The notes below the pieces were generated by a model. It worked only from the letters and a program-made list of their open reading frames with translations, ran no database searches and was not told the origin of the DNA. Of a DNA stretch of 64,000 nucleotides, positions 1 through 8,863 are shown piece after piece. Both the position numbers and the translations under genes were made by a program. Source of the stretch: Pseudomonadota bacterium (GTDB taxonomy: Bacteria; Cyanobacteriota; Vampirovibrionia; Obscuribacterales; Obscuribacteraceae); assembly GCA_021325555.1 (NCBI GenBank), contig JAJPGY010000040.1, forward strand, positions 186,001 to 250,000, written 5' to 3'. The first letter of the stretch is position 1. Every line of letters begins with the position of its first letter.

Positions 1-113
1 ACCTGACGCGTCTCCGCTTTGCCCTCGTCGGTCAAAGGTCGCTTCGCGTCGCTGGTAATGGCGCCGCCCACCTTGTCAGTGGCGATTCCGTGTCTGACCA
101 GATATAGCTTCAT
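1..113 (-). CDS. SixA-like phosphohistidine phosphatase, N-terminal fragment (cut by window edge)
   Basis: Only the first 37 codons lie in the window. The ATG is at 111-113, reading leftward. The protein opens MKLYLVRHGIA, which holds the RHG motif whose histidine is the phospho-acceptor of the histidine phosphatase (phosphoglycerate mutase-like) superfamily. The following RPLTDEGKAETR segment is typical of SixA and related small phosphatases. Known members dephosphorylate phosphohistidine or small phosphoesters in the cytoplasm. The gene is divergent from ruvX, with about 97 bp between the starts. The family assignment is good; the SixA subtype is inference because the rest of the protein is missing. 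Confidence 0.75.
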   Translation of the reverse strand, partial: MKLYLVRHGIATDKVGGAITSDAKRPLTDEGKAETRQ

Positions 114-209
114 GGCTGAATATTGTACAACTTATGTTCCCCCGGCTATGCGCAGCTCCTCGTAAGTCCCCCACCCCTGTCGTGTAGCTCGTATAGTAAG
201 ATCTCCATC

Positions 210-647
210 ATGACGTCCAAGCCCCGCATCATCGGTCTTGATATCGGAGACAAGCGCATAGGCGTAGCCATCTCCGATCCGCTTGGTATCACAGCCGCCG
301 GTCTCGACACCATCGAGCGCAAGAACCTGAGAACAGACGTCGCCTCCGTGATGGAGATGGCCAGACGCCACGGCGCCGTGGAGATCGTGGTCGGACTGCC
401 CAAGAACATGGACGGCTCTATCGGCGAGCAGGCCCAGAAGGTGCAAGCATTCTGCCGCAAGCTCGCCCGCGCCTCCGGCCTGCCGATCATCTACGAGGAC
501 GAGCGCTTAACGACAATCTCCGCCATCCGCACCCTGACCCTGCAGGGCGTGAAGACAGGACACAACAAAGATCTCGTCGACCGGCAGTCGGCGGCGATCA
601 TCCTGCAAAAATTCCTTGACCGCGCCGAGCCGCCGCCGACCGCTTAG
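210..647 (+). CDS. ruvX: Putative pre-16S rRNA nuclease / Holliday junction resolvase-like RuvX (YqgF)
   Basis: A 145-residue protein of the RNase H-like YqgF/RuvX family, which in bacteria finishes 16S rRNA 5' end maturation and has been proposed to resolve Holliday junctions. The first beta-strand motif GLDIGDKRIGVAISD carries the first catalytic aspartate. The later YEDERLTT motif and a C-terminal aspartate in DLVDRQSAA complete the expected acidic site. The ATG at 210 is chosen because it gives the usual family length (about 140 residues); an upstream in-frame start at 123 would add 29 residues unlike the family. No strong ribosome-binding site is visible. Confidence 0.92.
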   Translation: MTSKPRIIGLDIGDKRIGVAISDPLGITAAGLDTIERKNLRTDVASVMEMARRHGAVEIVVGLPKNMDGSIGEQAQKVQAFCRKLARASGLPIIYEDERLTTISAIRTLTLQGVKTGHNKDLVDRQSAAIILQKFLDRAEPPPTA

Positions 648-816
648 CAGCGCGCTTCCTGGAAGATAACGCTCCCCGGCTCGTGCTCCCGGCGGCGCGC
701 GCTCAGCCCGCTGCAAGCTGCCTCACCCGTGCGACTGACCCCAGTTGGCTGCAGGCGGCTCAAATGTCATCCCAGCGAGCGATGCGTGGACCCACCGCGA
801 ATAATATGATGAGTCC

Positions 817-1083
817 ATGAACATCAAACCAGCGGTGATGGCCAACATCCTCCTGGCGGCAGCCCGCCAGAGCGAGGACGCCGGCGCATACGAGGTAGCC
901 ATCGAATTGCTCGAGCAGGCATTGCATAAGCTCGAGGCAGCAGCAGGAGCAAAGAGCATGCTTCTGGCGCCCGTTCTCTCTGAGCTGAGCGACTGTTATG
1001 AAGTCACCGGACGGAGGCTCAAAGCGCGCCAATACAGATTCAGGCTGCGGGCGATCCTTACCGGAGGCGCCAGGGCGAGCTGA
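817..1083 (+). CDS. Small helical TPR-like protein, unknown function
   Basis: An 88-residue, mostly helical protein. The segment AYEVAIELLEQALHKLEAA and the later LSELSDCYEVTGRRLKA look like two kinesin-light-chain-type TPR helices pairs, a fold that is abundant elsewhere in this window. There is no signal peptide or membrane segment. It stands alone between ruvX and the convergent diguanylate cyclase. A TATGAT box ends seven bases before the ATG, so a leaderless or very short transcript is possible. Function is unknown; a protein-interaction role is inference from the TPR-like pattern. Confidence 0.6.
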   Translation: MNIKPAVMANILLAAARQSEDAGAYEVAIELLEQALHKLEAAAGAKSMLLAPVLSELSDCYEVTGRRLKARQYRFRLRAILTGGARAS

Positions 1084-1146
1084 GCAGGGGAGCCCTGCCG
1101 AGGCTTTTCCGGTCGCGGGCGGGACGCCGGCGCCCTCAGGCTTTTC

Positions 1147-3723
1147 TCACACGGCTTTCGTCTGGACGAGCCCGTGCTGGACCAGCAGGGCGGCGGCGCG
1201 CCACATCATGTGCGTGGGCATGCCGCCCTGCTCCAGCTGCTTGAAGATCTTGGCAAGCGTAGATGAGCCGTCCGACCGTTTGACAATCTCCGTCATCGCC
1301 CCGAACTCCTCCGGCGAGGGCGGCTCCTCGAGCTGTCCGAGAGCGTTCCAGCGCGCGTTGAACTCCTCCTCCTGCGGCAGGCGGCGGATGTAGATGTCGC
1401 TGCTGGAGATGATGGTGCGCGCGGCGTTGTAGTTGTCCTGGGCGAGCGCGCCGTCCATGAGGCACCGCTCCAGGGAGCGGGCGACATTGTACTCCGGCTC
1501 CAGCATCGGCAGCTTGGTGTCCCTGCCGCCCTGGGCGCGCTCCTGGAAGTTGAAGCTGCCGTCCTCGAAGGTTACCAGGAACTCCGTGATGGCGGCGCCG
1601 CCCTTCTGCTGAGCCAGCCTGGCCTGCAGCGGCTTGCCCGCTTCGAAGAGCATCCACAGGTTCTTGCCGTCCGCCGACTGGACGGTGAGCACGCCGGTCT
1701 TCTGGCTGGTGGCAATCGACTGCAGAAGCCCGGCGGCGTCGAACACGCCGAGTTCGCCGCCGATGGCAGCGGCCTTCTTCTTGGACTTGTAGGTGCGCGG
1801 CACCTGCTGGCTGTGGCAGACCTTGTTGCGCCCCAGCTCTTCCTTGACGTAATAGAGCGCCGTGTCGGCCTTCTCCATGAGATCGTCGGCGCTCTTGCCG
1901 TCGGCAGGGTATGTGGCGACGCCGAGCGACACCGTCCACTTGGCGATGCCGCCCGGCCAGTCGGCTTTGGTCTCTACCGCCTGGCGAATGCGCTCGGCTA
2001 CCGCCACCGCACGCCTGGCGTCCGTCACCTCCATGAGCACGACAAACTCTTCGCCGCCGAAGCGGATCAAATAATCGCCGGGCCCGGCGGTGCGCTCGCT
2101 TGTCTCCTGCGTGCGCACGCACAGCTTGATCGTCTTGGCCAGCTCCTGCAGCATCTGGTCGCCGACCTGGTGACCGTAGGTGTCGTTGATCGACTTGAAG
2201 TGATCGCCGTCGATCATGATGATTGACACCGGGTTCGCCTGCGGGTTCACAGCCGCGCGCTCGAAAACTTGCGGCATGATCTCGTAGAAGAACTTCTTGT
2301 TGCGCAGGCCGGTCATCGGGTCCGTGCGGGCAGCTTCGGTCTCCTCCTCGTACAGCACGCTCTGATAGAGCGATCTGGCGAGCAGGTCCTGAACGTTCCT
2401 TAAAATACGCAGGCGCTCCTGCACGACCTGCCCTTCCTGCACGAAGTAGAAGGCCAGCATGCCGAGGTTTCTGTTCTGGAACTTGACCGGCATGTAGACC
2501 GCGGTGCGCAGCGAGTTAGCCTGCGAGAGCTGCTGCAGGTTGTAGTCGCGCATGGACTGCTGGCCTATGGTCAGCGCATTGCCGGTGCTGAAGATGTGCC
2601 TGGCTATGGAGAGGTGATCGAGCTTTCTCAGCGCCTGCAGCGATCGCTCATCGAAGCCGAGCTGCGCTTCCAGCGAGGACTCCAGGGACTTGTTGACCCG
2701 GAAGAAGGCGCCGTACAAGATGCTGGTCGGGAACTTGTCGTTGAGCTTCTCCAGCACCCTGAAACAGACCTGTTTGCTCGACCTGAGATTGTCCAGCTCC
2801 CGTCCCAGGGCATTGAGGAACTCTTCCTCGGCTTCCTTGGTGTGCAGCTCGGTAAGCTTCGATTGCGTGGTGGCAAGCTGCTCCTCGTACTGCCGGGATA
2901 TGAAGGTCTTCTCCTCCTCGTGCTCCGAGCGCTGGCGCTTGAGCTCCTCCTCCTTGGCCGCGCGCGCCGCCACAGCCTCGTCGTACTGCCGGCGGATGTC
3001 CCGCAGACCCTTGCTGACGTTCTGCACCTCGGTCACGGCGCCGGGGACCTTCAAGCCACCACCGGTGATGTGCGAGTACGCCTCGCGCGCAAGCAGCAGC
3101 GAATAGCACGCCCTGGTCAGGTGCGCCAGCGGCTTGCACACCCAGAATTGCAGGAGGGCGACGGTCACCACGAACAGCCCGGCCAGAACCATCGCCGCGT
3201 ATCCCAGCGAGATCGGCACGTTCATTGCCACCGCCCCCGATGCAAGGCTGGGCAGGATTATCGGCCCGGCATAGACGCCTATATGAAGGATCTGCGTGTC
3301 CGTGACGTGGGAGACCGCCTCGTAGTAATGGCGATTCTTCCAATCGATGTCCCGGGGAGCGACATTGTACTTCTGCAGGTCCGGGGCGTAAGGCTTCGTG
3401 GCCGGCACCACCTTCGCATCCGGGGTGGTGATGTAGTACCAGGCCAGGTTGTACTGATTCATGAGCTGCAATATGGCGGGCCCGGTCGGCATCTTCTTTT
3501 TCGCGTCCTCGGCCAGATCAAGCACCAGCTGGTTGGCGAAGCCGGTCATGATCTTCGGATAGACGGTGTCGGCAACCACGGACATAAGCGCCGCGCCGGC
3601 GAGGAAGATAACGATCATGCGAATGGCCAGGCAGTTGAAAAAGCCGAATATGCCACCAAGCACCTTCTGCAGGAACGGCTGTTGAGCCTCTTCGGAAAGG
3701 CTTAAAGCTGCTTGATATGTCAC
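1147..3723 (-). CDS. Membrane diguanylate cyclase: periplasmic sensor, GAF-like, GGDEF and DUF4388 (PATAN) domains
   Basis: An 858-residue signalling protein predicted to make cyclic di-GMP from two GTP at the inner membrane. Domains in order: membrane helix at about 32-52; extracytoplasmic sensor at about 53-170; second helix at about 172-193; coiled coil at about 240-300; GAF-like region at about 305-450; GGDEF domain at about 465-635 with an intact GGEEF active site at 556-560; and a DUF4388/PATAN domain at about 655-735 with a helical tail. The position of the RxxD inhibitory site holds GPGD, so classical product inhibition is not expected. The start is GTG, and it overlaps the TGA of the TonB gene in a GTGA, which implies translational coupling. 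Confidence 0.9.
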   Translation of the reverse strand: MTYQAALSLSEEAQQPFLQKVLGGIFGFFNCLAIRMIVIFLAGAALMSVVADTVYPKIMTGFANQLVLDLAEDAKKKMPTGPAILQLMNQYNLAWYYITTPDAKVVPATKPYAPDLQKYNVAPRDIDWKNRHYYEAVSHVTDTQILHIGVYAGPIILPSLASGAVAMNVPISLGYAAMVLAGLFVVTVALLQFWVCKPLAHLTRACYSLLLAREAYSHITGGGLKVPGAVTEVQNVSKGLRDIRRQYDEAVAARAAKEEELKRQRSEHEEEKTFISRQYEEQLATTQSKLTELHTKEAEEEFLNALGRELDNLRSSKQVCFRVLEKLNDKFPTSILYGAFFRVNKSLESSLEAQLGFDERSLQALRKLDHLSIARHIFSTGNALTIGQQSMRDYNLQQLSQANSLRTAVYMPVKFQNRNLGMLAFYFVQEGQVVQERLRILRNVQDLLARSLYQSVLYEEETEAARTDPMTGLRNKKFFYEIMPQVFERAAVNPQANPVSIIMIDGDHFKSINDTYGHQVGDQMLQELAKTIKLCVRTQETSERTAGPGDYLIRFGGEEFVVLMEVTDARRAVAVAERIRQAVETKADWPGGIAKWTVSLGVATYPADGKSADDLMEKADTALYYVKEELGRNKVCHSQQVPRTYKSKKKAAAIGGELGVFDAAGLLQSIATSQKTGVLTVQSADGKNLWMLFEAGKPLQARLAQQKGGAAITEFLVTFEDGSFNFQERAQGGRDTKLPMLEPEYNVARSLERCLMDGALAQDNYNAARTIISSSDIYIRRLPQEEEFNARWNALGQLEEPPSPEEFGAMTEIVKRSDGSSTLAKIFKQLEQGGMPTHMMWRAAALLVQHGLVQTKAV

Positions 3724-4739
3724 TGTGTCTGTGTCGCCTCCACTTTGCTCATCTGAATTTTGAAGGTCAGGGTATCACGCTTCAGCACGTCCGGAAGCGG
3801 CGCGAACTCCGTGGCCTCGACCGCGTCGAGGGCCTCCTTGTCGGCCTTCCGGTTGCCCGAGCTCTGGAAGATCTCGCTGCCCACCAGGTGGCCGTCGTGA
3901 TCCAGGGTTATCAAAACGATCAGGTTCTCGAACGATTTTTTCGGGTGCCAGTTCTTGGCCAGCCGCGCCAGGAGATCCTTGCGGTAGGGGGCGATGTTGA
4001 ACATGGCCTGTGTTGCCGTCGTCGGCAGGCGGGTGGCTATCTGCTGCCCGCCCGCAGCGCCGTCGCCGGTGCCGGCCCCGTCCGTGCCCTGCCCGACGCC
4101 GGTTCCGCCCTGACCCTGCCCGCCGGCGCCGGTGCCGCCCTCATTGGCGCCCGGCGCGCCGCCCGGGGTCTGCGTTCCGGACAGCGGCTGGTTGGAAGGG
4201 GCGGCGGCCATCGCCATCGGCGTCGGCGGCGGCTTGGGAGCTTCCCTGGGCGCCACCTGGCCGACCTTGGCCTTGATGACGTTGGTCGCGGTGACCGCCA
4301 CCGGTGCGGCAACCGTCGTCCGGTGCGAGGGCACGGGCGCCGCCGTCACCTGGGTCGGGGTCGGCATCGTCCGCGGAGCCTCGAGCGAGGGCATGCTCTG
4401 GGTGGCGGCCTTCAAAGGCGTGGGAGCCGCTTCCGAGCCCGGGTTGGGGTTCTCCCCGGCGGTCAAAGAAAGAGATCTCGGCAGCTCGAGCGGTTTGGGC
4501 GGCGGCTCCGGCGGCGGCGGCGTGAACTCGAAGCTGACATCGACGTCCCTGACAATCCTCGGGTGGGCGACCTCGAACTCCTGGAGCTTGATGAAGGCGA
4601 CGACCATGATCATGTGGAAAATAAAAACGAGAACGATGGCGTTCTGCAGCCTGCCCTGCCGTTCGATCGTCTCGGTGTCGCGGACGCCGTAAAACCGATC
4701 GGTAATCCGCACGGCTTCCTGCATCATGGACAACGACAT
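3720..4739 (-). CDS. TonB-family energy transducer
   Basis: A protein of about 339 residues with a short cytoplasmic N-terminus, one membrane helix (AIVLVFIFHMIMVVAF), a long Pro/Ala/Gly-rich periplasm-spanning region, and a TonB C-terminal domain. The last includes the segment LVGSEIFQSSGNRKADKEAL, with the usual helix after a beta hairpin. TonB-type proteins pass proton-motive energy to outer-membrane transporters. No ExbB/ExbD genes are visible in the window. The ATG at 4739 has a purine-rich GGGGGCGAG upstream; an in-frame start 60 bases further up is possible. The gene is translationally coupled to the diguanylate cyclase that follows. Confidence 0.82.
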   Translation of the reverse strand: MSLSMMQEAVRITDRFYGVRDTETIERQGRLQNAIVLVFIFHMIMVVAFIKLQEFEVAHPRIVRDVDVSFEFTPPPPEPPPKPLELPRSLSLTAGENPNPGSEAAPTPLKAATQSMPSLEAPRTMPTPTQVTAAPVPSHRTTVAAPVAVTATNVIKAKVGQVAPREAPKPPPTPMAMAAAPSNQPLSGTQTPGGAPGANEGGTGAGGQGQGGTGVGQGTDGAGTGDGAAGGQQIATRLPTTATQAMFNIAPYRKDLLARLAKNWHPKKSFENLIVLITLDHDGHLVGSEIFQSSGNRKADKEALDAVEATEFAPLPDVLKRDTLTFKIQMSKVEATQTQ

Positions 4740-4939
4740 CGCTGCTCGCCCCCGCTCCTGCTGTGGCTCCGCCCGCCCAAAAGAGCCCCGTGCCCTCACG
4801 CTGACGCCGGTCTACGAACGACGCGGTCAGCCGGTCACCCCGCCACGGGCAATATTCCCGGCGTTAAGTAGTTTTCACACCCGGGCAAGAGAATTATTTC
4901 ATAATTACCTGCAAAGAGCCCCAAACCCAGAGGTAAGGC

Positions 4940-5176
4940 ATGCACGTAGCCTACATTATCTGCCTGGTGGCAGAAGTTATCCTGGCCCTTATGATGGTCG
5001 GTCTCATTCTCCTCCACTCGCCCAAGGGCGAGGGCATGGGCGGCATCGGCGGCACGGCGACGCTGTTTTCCGGCAAGCGGGGGGCGGAAGCCGGGCTGGA
5101 CCGGGTGACCTGGATAGTGGCCGTCGCCTTCATGCTCATCTGCGCCCTTCTGGGCTTTGGCATCATCAGGGGCTAA
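4940..5176 (+). CDS. secG: Preprotein translocase subunit SecG
   Basis: A 78-residue protein with two membrane helices, at about 3-25 and 56-76. They flank the conserved cytoplasmic loop LLHSPKGEGMGGIGG, which is the SecG signature (normally LLQxGKGxGxG). SecG stimulates SecYE/SecA-dependent export of unfolded proteins. A clear ribosome-binding site (AGAGGTAAGGC) precedes the ATG. The TAA shares its last base with the ATG of ubiE (TAATG), and secG begins a four-gene run to msbA whose starts all overlap the preceding stops. Confidence 0.9.
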   Translation: MHVAYIICLVAEVILALMMVGLILLHSPKGEGMGGIGGTATLFSGKRGAEAGLDRVTWIVAVAFMLICALLGFGIIRG

Positions 5177-5916
5177 TGTCGTTCCGGCTTCCCACCAGCC
5201 AAGAAAAGAGCGCTTACGTACACAACCAGTTCGAGCGCATCGCCCGGCGCTACGACCTGACCAATGACGCCATCAGCATGGGCATGCACCGCGCCTGGAA
5301 GCGGGCGGCGGTGGACGCGCTCTGCTGCCGGGGGCAGGGGAGCTACCTGGACGTCTGTTGCGGCACCGGCGACCTCGCCCTGCGCATGGCCGGGAGGCTG
5401 GGCGAGGGCGGCCGTGTGACCGGTCTGGACTTCTCCCGGCGGATGCTGGAGATAGCCCGGCGCCGGGCGCAGGAAGCCTCACGGCGGGGGCAGTACCGCT
5501 GCGCGGTCGACTGGGTGGAAGGGGACGCGCAGGCTCTGCCGTTTGCGGACAGCACCTTCGACGGCGCCATTATCAGCTTCGGGCTGCGCAACCTGACGGA
5601 TCTCCCGGGCGGCATCAAGGAGATGGCGCGCGTGGTCAAGCCGGGCGGCAGGGTGATCAACCTCGACGTGGGCCACCCGACCAACCCGCTTTTCGCGCCG
5701 GTCTTCGCCCTTTATTTCCGCCACGTCGTCCCGCTTGTGGGCGAGCTCCTCCAGCAAGACCGCCTGGCCTACACCTACCTGCCGGAATCGGCGAGCGCTT
5801 TCCCGCCCCCCGAGGAGGTGGCTGAAATGTTCAGGCAGGCCGGGCTCACCCAGGTGAGCCATCGCAACCTGGCCGTGGGCTCGGTGGCGCTGCATGTGGG
5901 AACCAAGCCCTCATGA
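5176..5916 (+). CDS. ubiE: Demethylmenaquinone / 2-polyprenylbenzoquinol methyltransferase UbiE (MenG)
   Basis: A 246-residue class I SAM-dependent C-methyltransferase that performs the last methylation of menaquinone or ubiquinone synthesis. Family features are present: the N-terminal QFERIARRYDLTNDAISMG motif, SAM motif I at LDVCCGTGDLAL, and the RNLTDLPGGIKEMARVVKPG region. The start at 5176 overlaps the secG stop by one base and matches the family length. The stop overlaps the lpxB start (ATGA). The window does not show which quinone is made. Confidence 0.9.
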   Translation: MSFRLPTSQEKSAYVHNQFERIARRYDLTNDAISMGMHRAWKRAAVDALCCRGQGSYLDVCCGTGDLALRMAGRLGEGGRVTGLDFSRRMLEIARRRAQEASRRGQYRCAVDWVEGDAQALPFADSTFDGAIISFGLRNLTDLPGGIKEMARVVKPGGRVINLDVGHPTNPLFAPVFALYFRHVVPLVGELLQQDRLAYTYLPESASAFPPPEEVAEMFRQAGLTQVSHRNLAVGSVALHVGTKPS

Positions 5917-7088
5917 CCTCCGTGTTCGTGTGCGCCGGCGACGTCTCGGCCGACCGGCACACCGGGCGGCTTCTGTCCAAACTGAAGACGCTGTCGCCCG
6001 GCCTCGAGTTCTGGGGGGTCGGCGGGCCGCGCATGGAGGCCGAGGGCGCGAGCCTTATCGCCAACTGCGAGCAGTTCGCCGCGGTCGGCATCATCGAGCC
6101 GCTGCGCAAGCTGCCCTTCTTCGCCGCGCTGCGGCAGCGCCTCGTCAAGGAGATCGGCGAGCGGCGCCCGGCGGCGGTTCTCCTGGTCGACTTCGGCGGC
6201 TTCAACATCGGCCTGGCCCAAATGCTGCGCCCGAAATTCCCGGATCTGCCGATCGTCTACTTCATCTCCCCGCAGGTCTGGGGCTCGCGGCCCTGGCGCA
6301 TCCAGGTGCTCAAGCGCTGCATCTCCAAGATGCTGGTCATCTTTCCCTTCGAGGAGACGATCTACCGGAGCCAGGGGCTCAACGCCTCCTTCGTGGGGCA
6401 CCCGCTCACCCTGTCGATTCCCGGCAAGGGGCAGACGAGCCGCGAGCAGTTCTGCCAGGCTCACGGGCTGGAGTCCACCCGCCCGATAATCGGCATCTTC
6501 CCCGGCAGCCGTCGGCGGGAGATCAAGGACCTGATGCCGATAATCCTCCAGGCAATGAAGTGGCTGATCGAGGAGCGCCCCGAGCTTCAGTTCGTCATCT
6601 CCCGCGCCAACCCGGTGGTCGCCGGCGCCATCGACGCCGTGCTGGCCCGCGCCGGCGGCTGCGCCGGGCTCGCCGTCTTGCCGGTCGGCGATAATGCAAA
6701 CCTGATGGCCGCGGCCGACATCCTCTGGACGAAAAGCGGCACGACCACCCTGGAGGCAGCCCTGTTTGGTAAACCAATGCTCATCTTCTACCGCGGGGAC
6801 TGGATCAGCTACCTCCTCGTGCTCGCCTACAAGCGGGTCAAGCATGTGGGCTGGCCCAATCTCCTGGCCGGGGAGGGCATCGTTCCTGAATTGATCCAAC
6901 TGGATTGTCGAGCGGAGATGCTCGTAAGATATACGCGCGACTGGTTGGACGTGCCCGCCGCCCGGGCGGAGATAAGCGACCGTCTCATAGAGGTGAGGGG
7001 TCGGCTGGGTCACGGCGATTTTGCCGAAAACGCCGCCCGGGAGATCTTGCAGGCGATCGCAGCCGGGCATGACGAGCAAAAGCGATGA
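5913..7088 (+). CDS. lpxB: Lipid-A-disaccharide synthase LpxB
   Basis: A 391-residue GT19 glycosyltransferase that joins UDP-2,3-diacylglucosamine and lipid X into the lipid A disaccharide at the inner membrane. Recognisable family segments are the N-terminal CAGDVSADRHTG (usual AGExSGD), YFISPQVWGSRPWR, LVIFPFEETIY, FVGHPL, GIFPGSRRREI and the donor-site TKSGTTTLEAAL. It overlaps ubiE upstream and msbA downstream by four bases (ATGA in both), so lipid A synthesis and export are translationally coupled. Its presence shows that the host makes LPS and has an outer membrane. Confidence 0.95.
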   Translation: MTSVFVCAGDVSADRHTGRLLSKLKTLSPGLEFWGVGGPRMEAEGASLIANCEQFAAVGIIEPLRKLPFFAALRQRLVKEIGERRPAAVLLVDFGGFNIGLAQMLRPKFPDLPIVYFISPQVWGSRPWRIQVLKRCISKMLVIFPFEETIYRSQGLNASFVGHPLTLSIPGKGQTSREQFCQAHGLESTRPIIGIFPGSRRREIKDLMPIILQAMKWLIEERPELQFVISRANPVVAGAIDAVLARAGGCAGLAVLPVGDNANLMAAADILWTKSGTTTLEAALFGKPMLIFYRGDWISYLLVLAYKRVKHVGWPNLLAGEGIVPELIQLDCRAEMLVRYTRDWLDVPAARAEISDRLIEVRGRLGHGDFAENAAREILQAIAAGHDEQKR

Positions 7089-8863
7089 GAAAGACGCTCA
7101 CGTCATTCAAGCAAGAGCAGATCACCCAGGCCAGGCTTTACGGCCGGCTGCTGCGGTACATCCGCCCGTATTGGATGCCGTTTGCCGCCGGGCTGGTCGC
7201 CGCCGTGCCATCAGGCGGCATGGACGGCGCGATCGCCTGGCTTGCCGGACAGGGGCTGCAGCGCATCTTCATGGAAGGGCACCAGGAGCTCATCTACCTG
7301 GTCCCAGTAGCAGTGCTCATCATCGCCGCCCTCCAGGGCATATTCCGGTTCTCGGAGTCCTTCTGCATTCGCTTTGTCGGCGCCAGCGCCATAAGGGATC
7401 TGCGCAACCAGCTGTTCGAGCACCTGGAGAAGCAGCCGCTGCTCTACTTCCACGGGCAGTCCTCCGGGGTTTTGATCGGGCGCCTCACCAACGACGTGGC
7501 GATTATCGAGAACGCGATCTCGCAGGCGTTCCAGTCAATGATCAGCCGCACGATCACGCTCCTGTCGCTGGTGGCCGTGCTGCTTTTGCAGAGCTGGAAG
7601 CTGAGCCTCATTGCCCTTTCCATCCTCTCGCTCATCGTCCTGCCGGTGGCGATCCTGGGCAAGAGAATCCGCAAGTCGAGCCGTTCCGGGCAGGAAGCGA
7701 TAGGCGACCTGGTCTCCGTCCTGTCCGAGTCCATTCAGGGCGCGAAGATCATCCAGTCGTTCAACCTCGAGCACTACCAGAGCTCGCGGTTCGTCCGCAC
7801 CAATCAAGCCTTCTTCGACAACATGATGAAGGCGGTGCGCGCCGAGGCGATGATGTCGCCGATCCTGGCCATGATCGGCGCCTTCGGCATAGCGGCGGTG
7901 ATCTGGTCGGCCGGCTATCAGGTCATCCACCATCACATGAACCTGGGCTCGCTCACCTCCTTTGTCATCGCCCTGCTCCTGCTCTACTCGCCGATAAAAA
8001 ACATAGGCCGGATCAACGGCGTGCTGCAACCTGCTTTTGCCGCAGCCCACCGCGTCTTCGAGGTTCTGGATCGGGAGCCAGACCTCAAGGATTTGCCGAC
8101 AGCAAAAAGGCTGCGGTCGGGAGCTCATCACCTGCGGTTCGCCGCGGTATCCTTCCGCTATCCCAATGCCTCCGAGCCGGTGCTCAAAGACATCAACCTG
8201 GACATTCCGCCCGGGCGGATGGTGGCGCTCGTCGGTCTTTCCGGGTCGGGCAAAACGACGCTGGCCAACCTGGTGCCGAGATTCTTTGACCCCACTGGCG
8301 GTACCATCTTCATCGACGGCGAGCCGCTGGCTCACTTCACGCTCGAATCGCTGCGCAGCGAGATCGCGCTGGTCACCCAGGACAACTTCCTCTTCAACGC
8401 CACCGTGGAGGAGAACATCCGGCTGGGCAGCCTGGGCGCCACCACGGACGATATCGTCGCCGCCGCCAGAGCGGCCTACTGCCACGACTTCATAAGCGAG
8501 CTTCCGGACGGCTACCAGACAAGAATCGGCGAGCGCGGCGTGCGCCTGTCCGGCGGGCAGCAGCAGCGCCTGGCGATCGCCCGCGCCTTCCTGAAGAACG
8601 CCCCCATTCTCATCCTGGACGAGGCGACCAGCTCGCTGGACAACGAGTCGGAGGCGATGGTGCAGGCGGCGCTCAACGAGCTGATGAAGAACCGCACCGT
8701 AATTGTGATCGCCCACAGGCTGTCGACCATCCGCCATGCCGATGAGATCGTGGTCATGGAGGCAGGACGGATCGTGGAGACCGGCACGCACTCCACCCTG
8801 GTGGAGGCCAACGCGGTCTACGCCCGACTCCTGACCGCCCAGTTCGATCGCACCATCACGTAG
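7085..8863 (+). CDS. msbA: MsbA-type lipid A exporter (ABC transporter, fused membrane and ATPase domains)
   Basis: A 592-residue half-transporter. The N-terminal six-helix type IV ABC membrane domain covers about residues 20-330. The ATPase follows, with Walker A GLSGSGKTT near 383, signature LSGGQQQR near 488, Walker B ILILDEATSSLD, and the H-loop in IAHRLSTI. MsbA homodimers flip lipid A-core from the cytoplasmic to the periplasmic leaflet. The coupling to lpxB supports the lipid substrate over a generic drug exporter, but sequence alone does not exclude the latter. Confidence 0.88.
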   Translation: MRKTLTSFKQEQITQARLYGRLLRYIRPYWMPFAAGLVAAVPSGGMDGAIAWLAGQGLQRIFMEGHQELIYLVPVAVLIIAALQGIFRFSESFCIRFVGASAIRDLRNQLFEHLEKQPLLYFHGQSSGVLIGRLTNDVAIIENAISQAFQSMISRTITLLSLVAVLLLQSWKLSLIALSILSLIVLPVAILGKRIRKSSRSGQEAIGDLVSVLSESIQGAKIIQSFNLEHYQSSRFVRTNQAFFDNMMKAVRAEAMMSPILAMIGAFGIAAVIWSAGYQVIHHHMNLGSLTSFVIALLLLYSPIKNIGRINGVLQPAFAAAHRVFEVLDREPDLKDLPTAKRLRSGAHHLRFAAVSFRYPNASEPVLKDINLDIPPGRMVALVGLSGSGKTTLANLVPRFFDPTGGTIFIDGEPLAHFTLESLRSEIALVTQDNFLFNATVEENIRLGSLGATTDDIVAAARAAYCHDFISELPDGYQTRIGERGVRLSGGQQQRLAIARAFLKNAPILILDEATSSLDNESEAMVQAALNELMKNRTVIVIAHRLSTIRHADEIVVMEAGRIVETGTHSTLVEANAVYARLLTAQFDRTIT

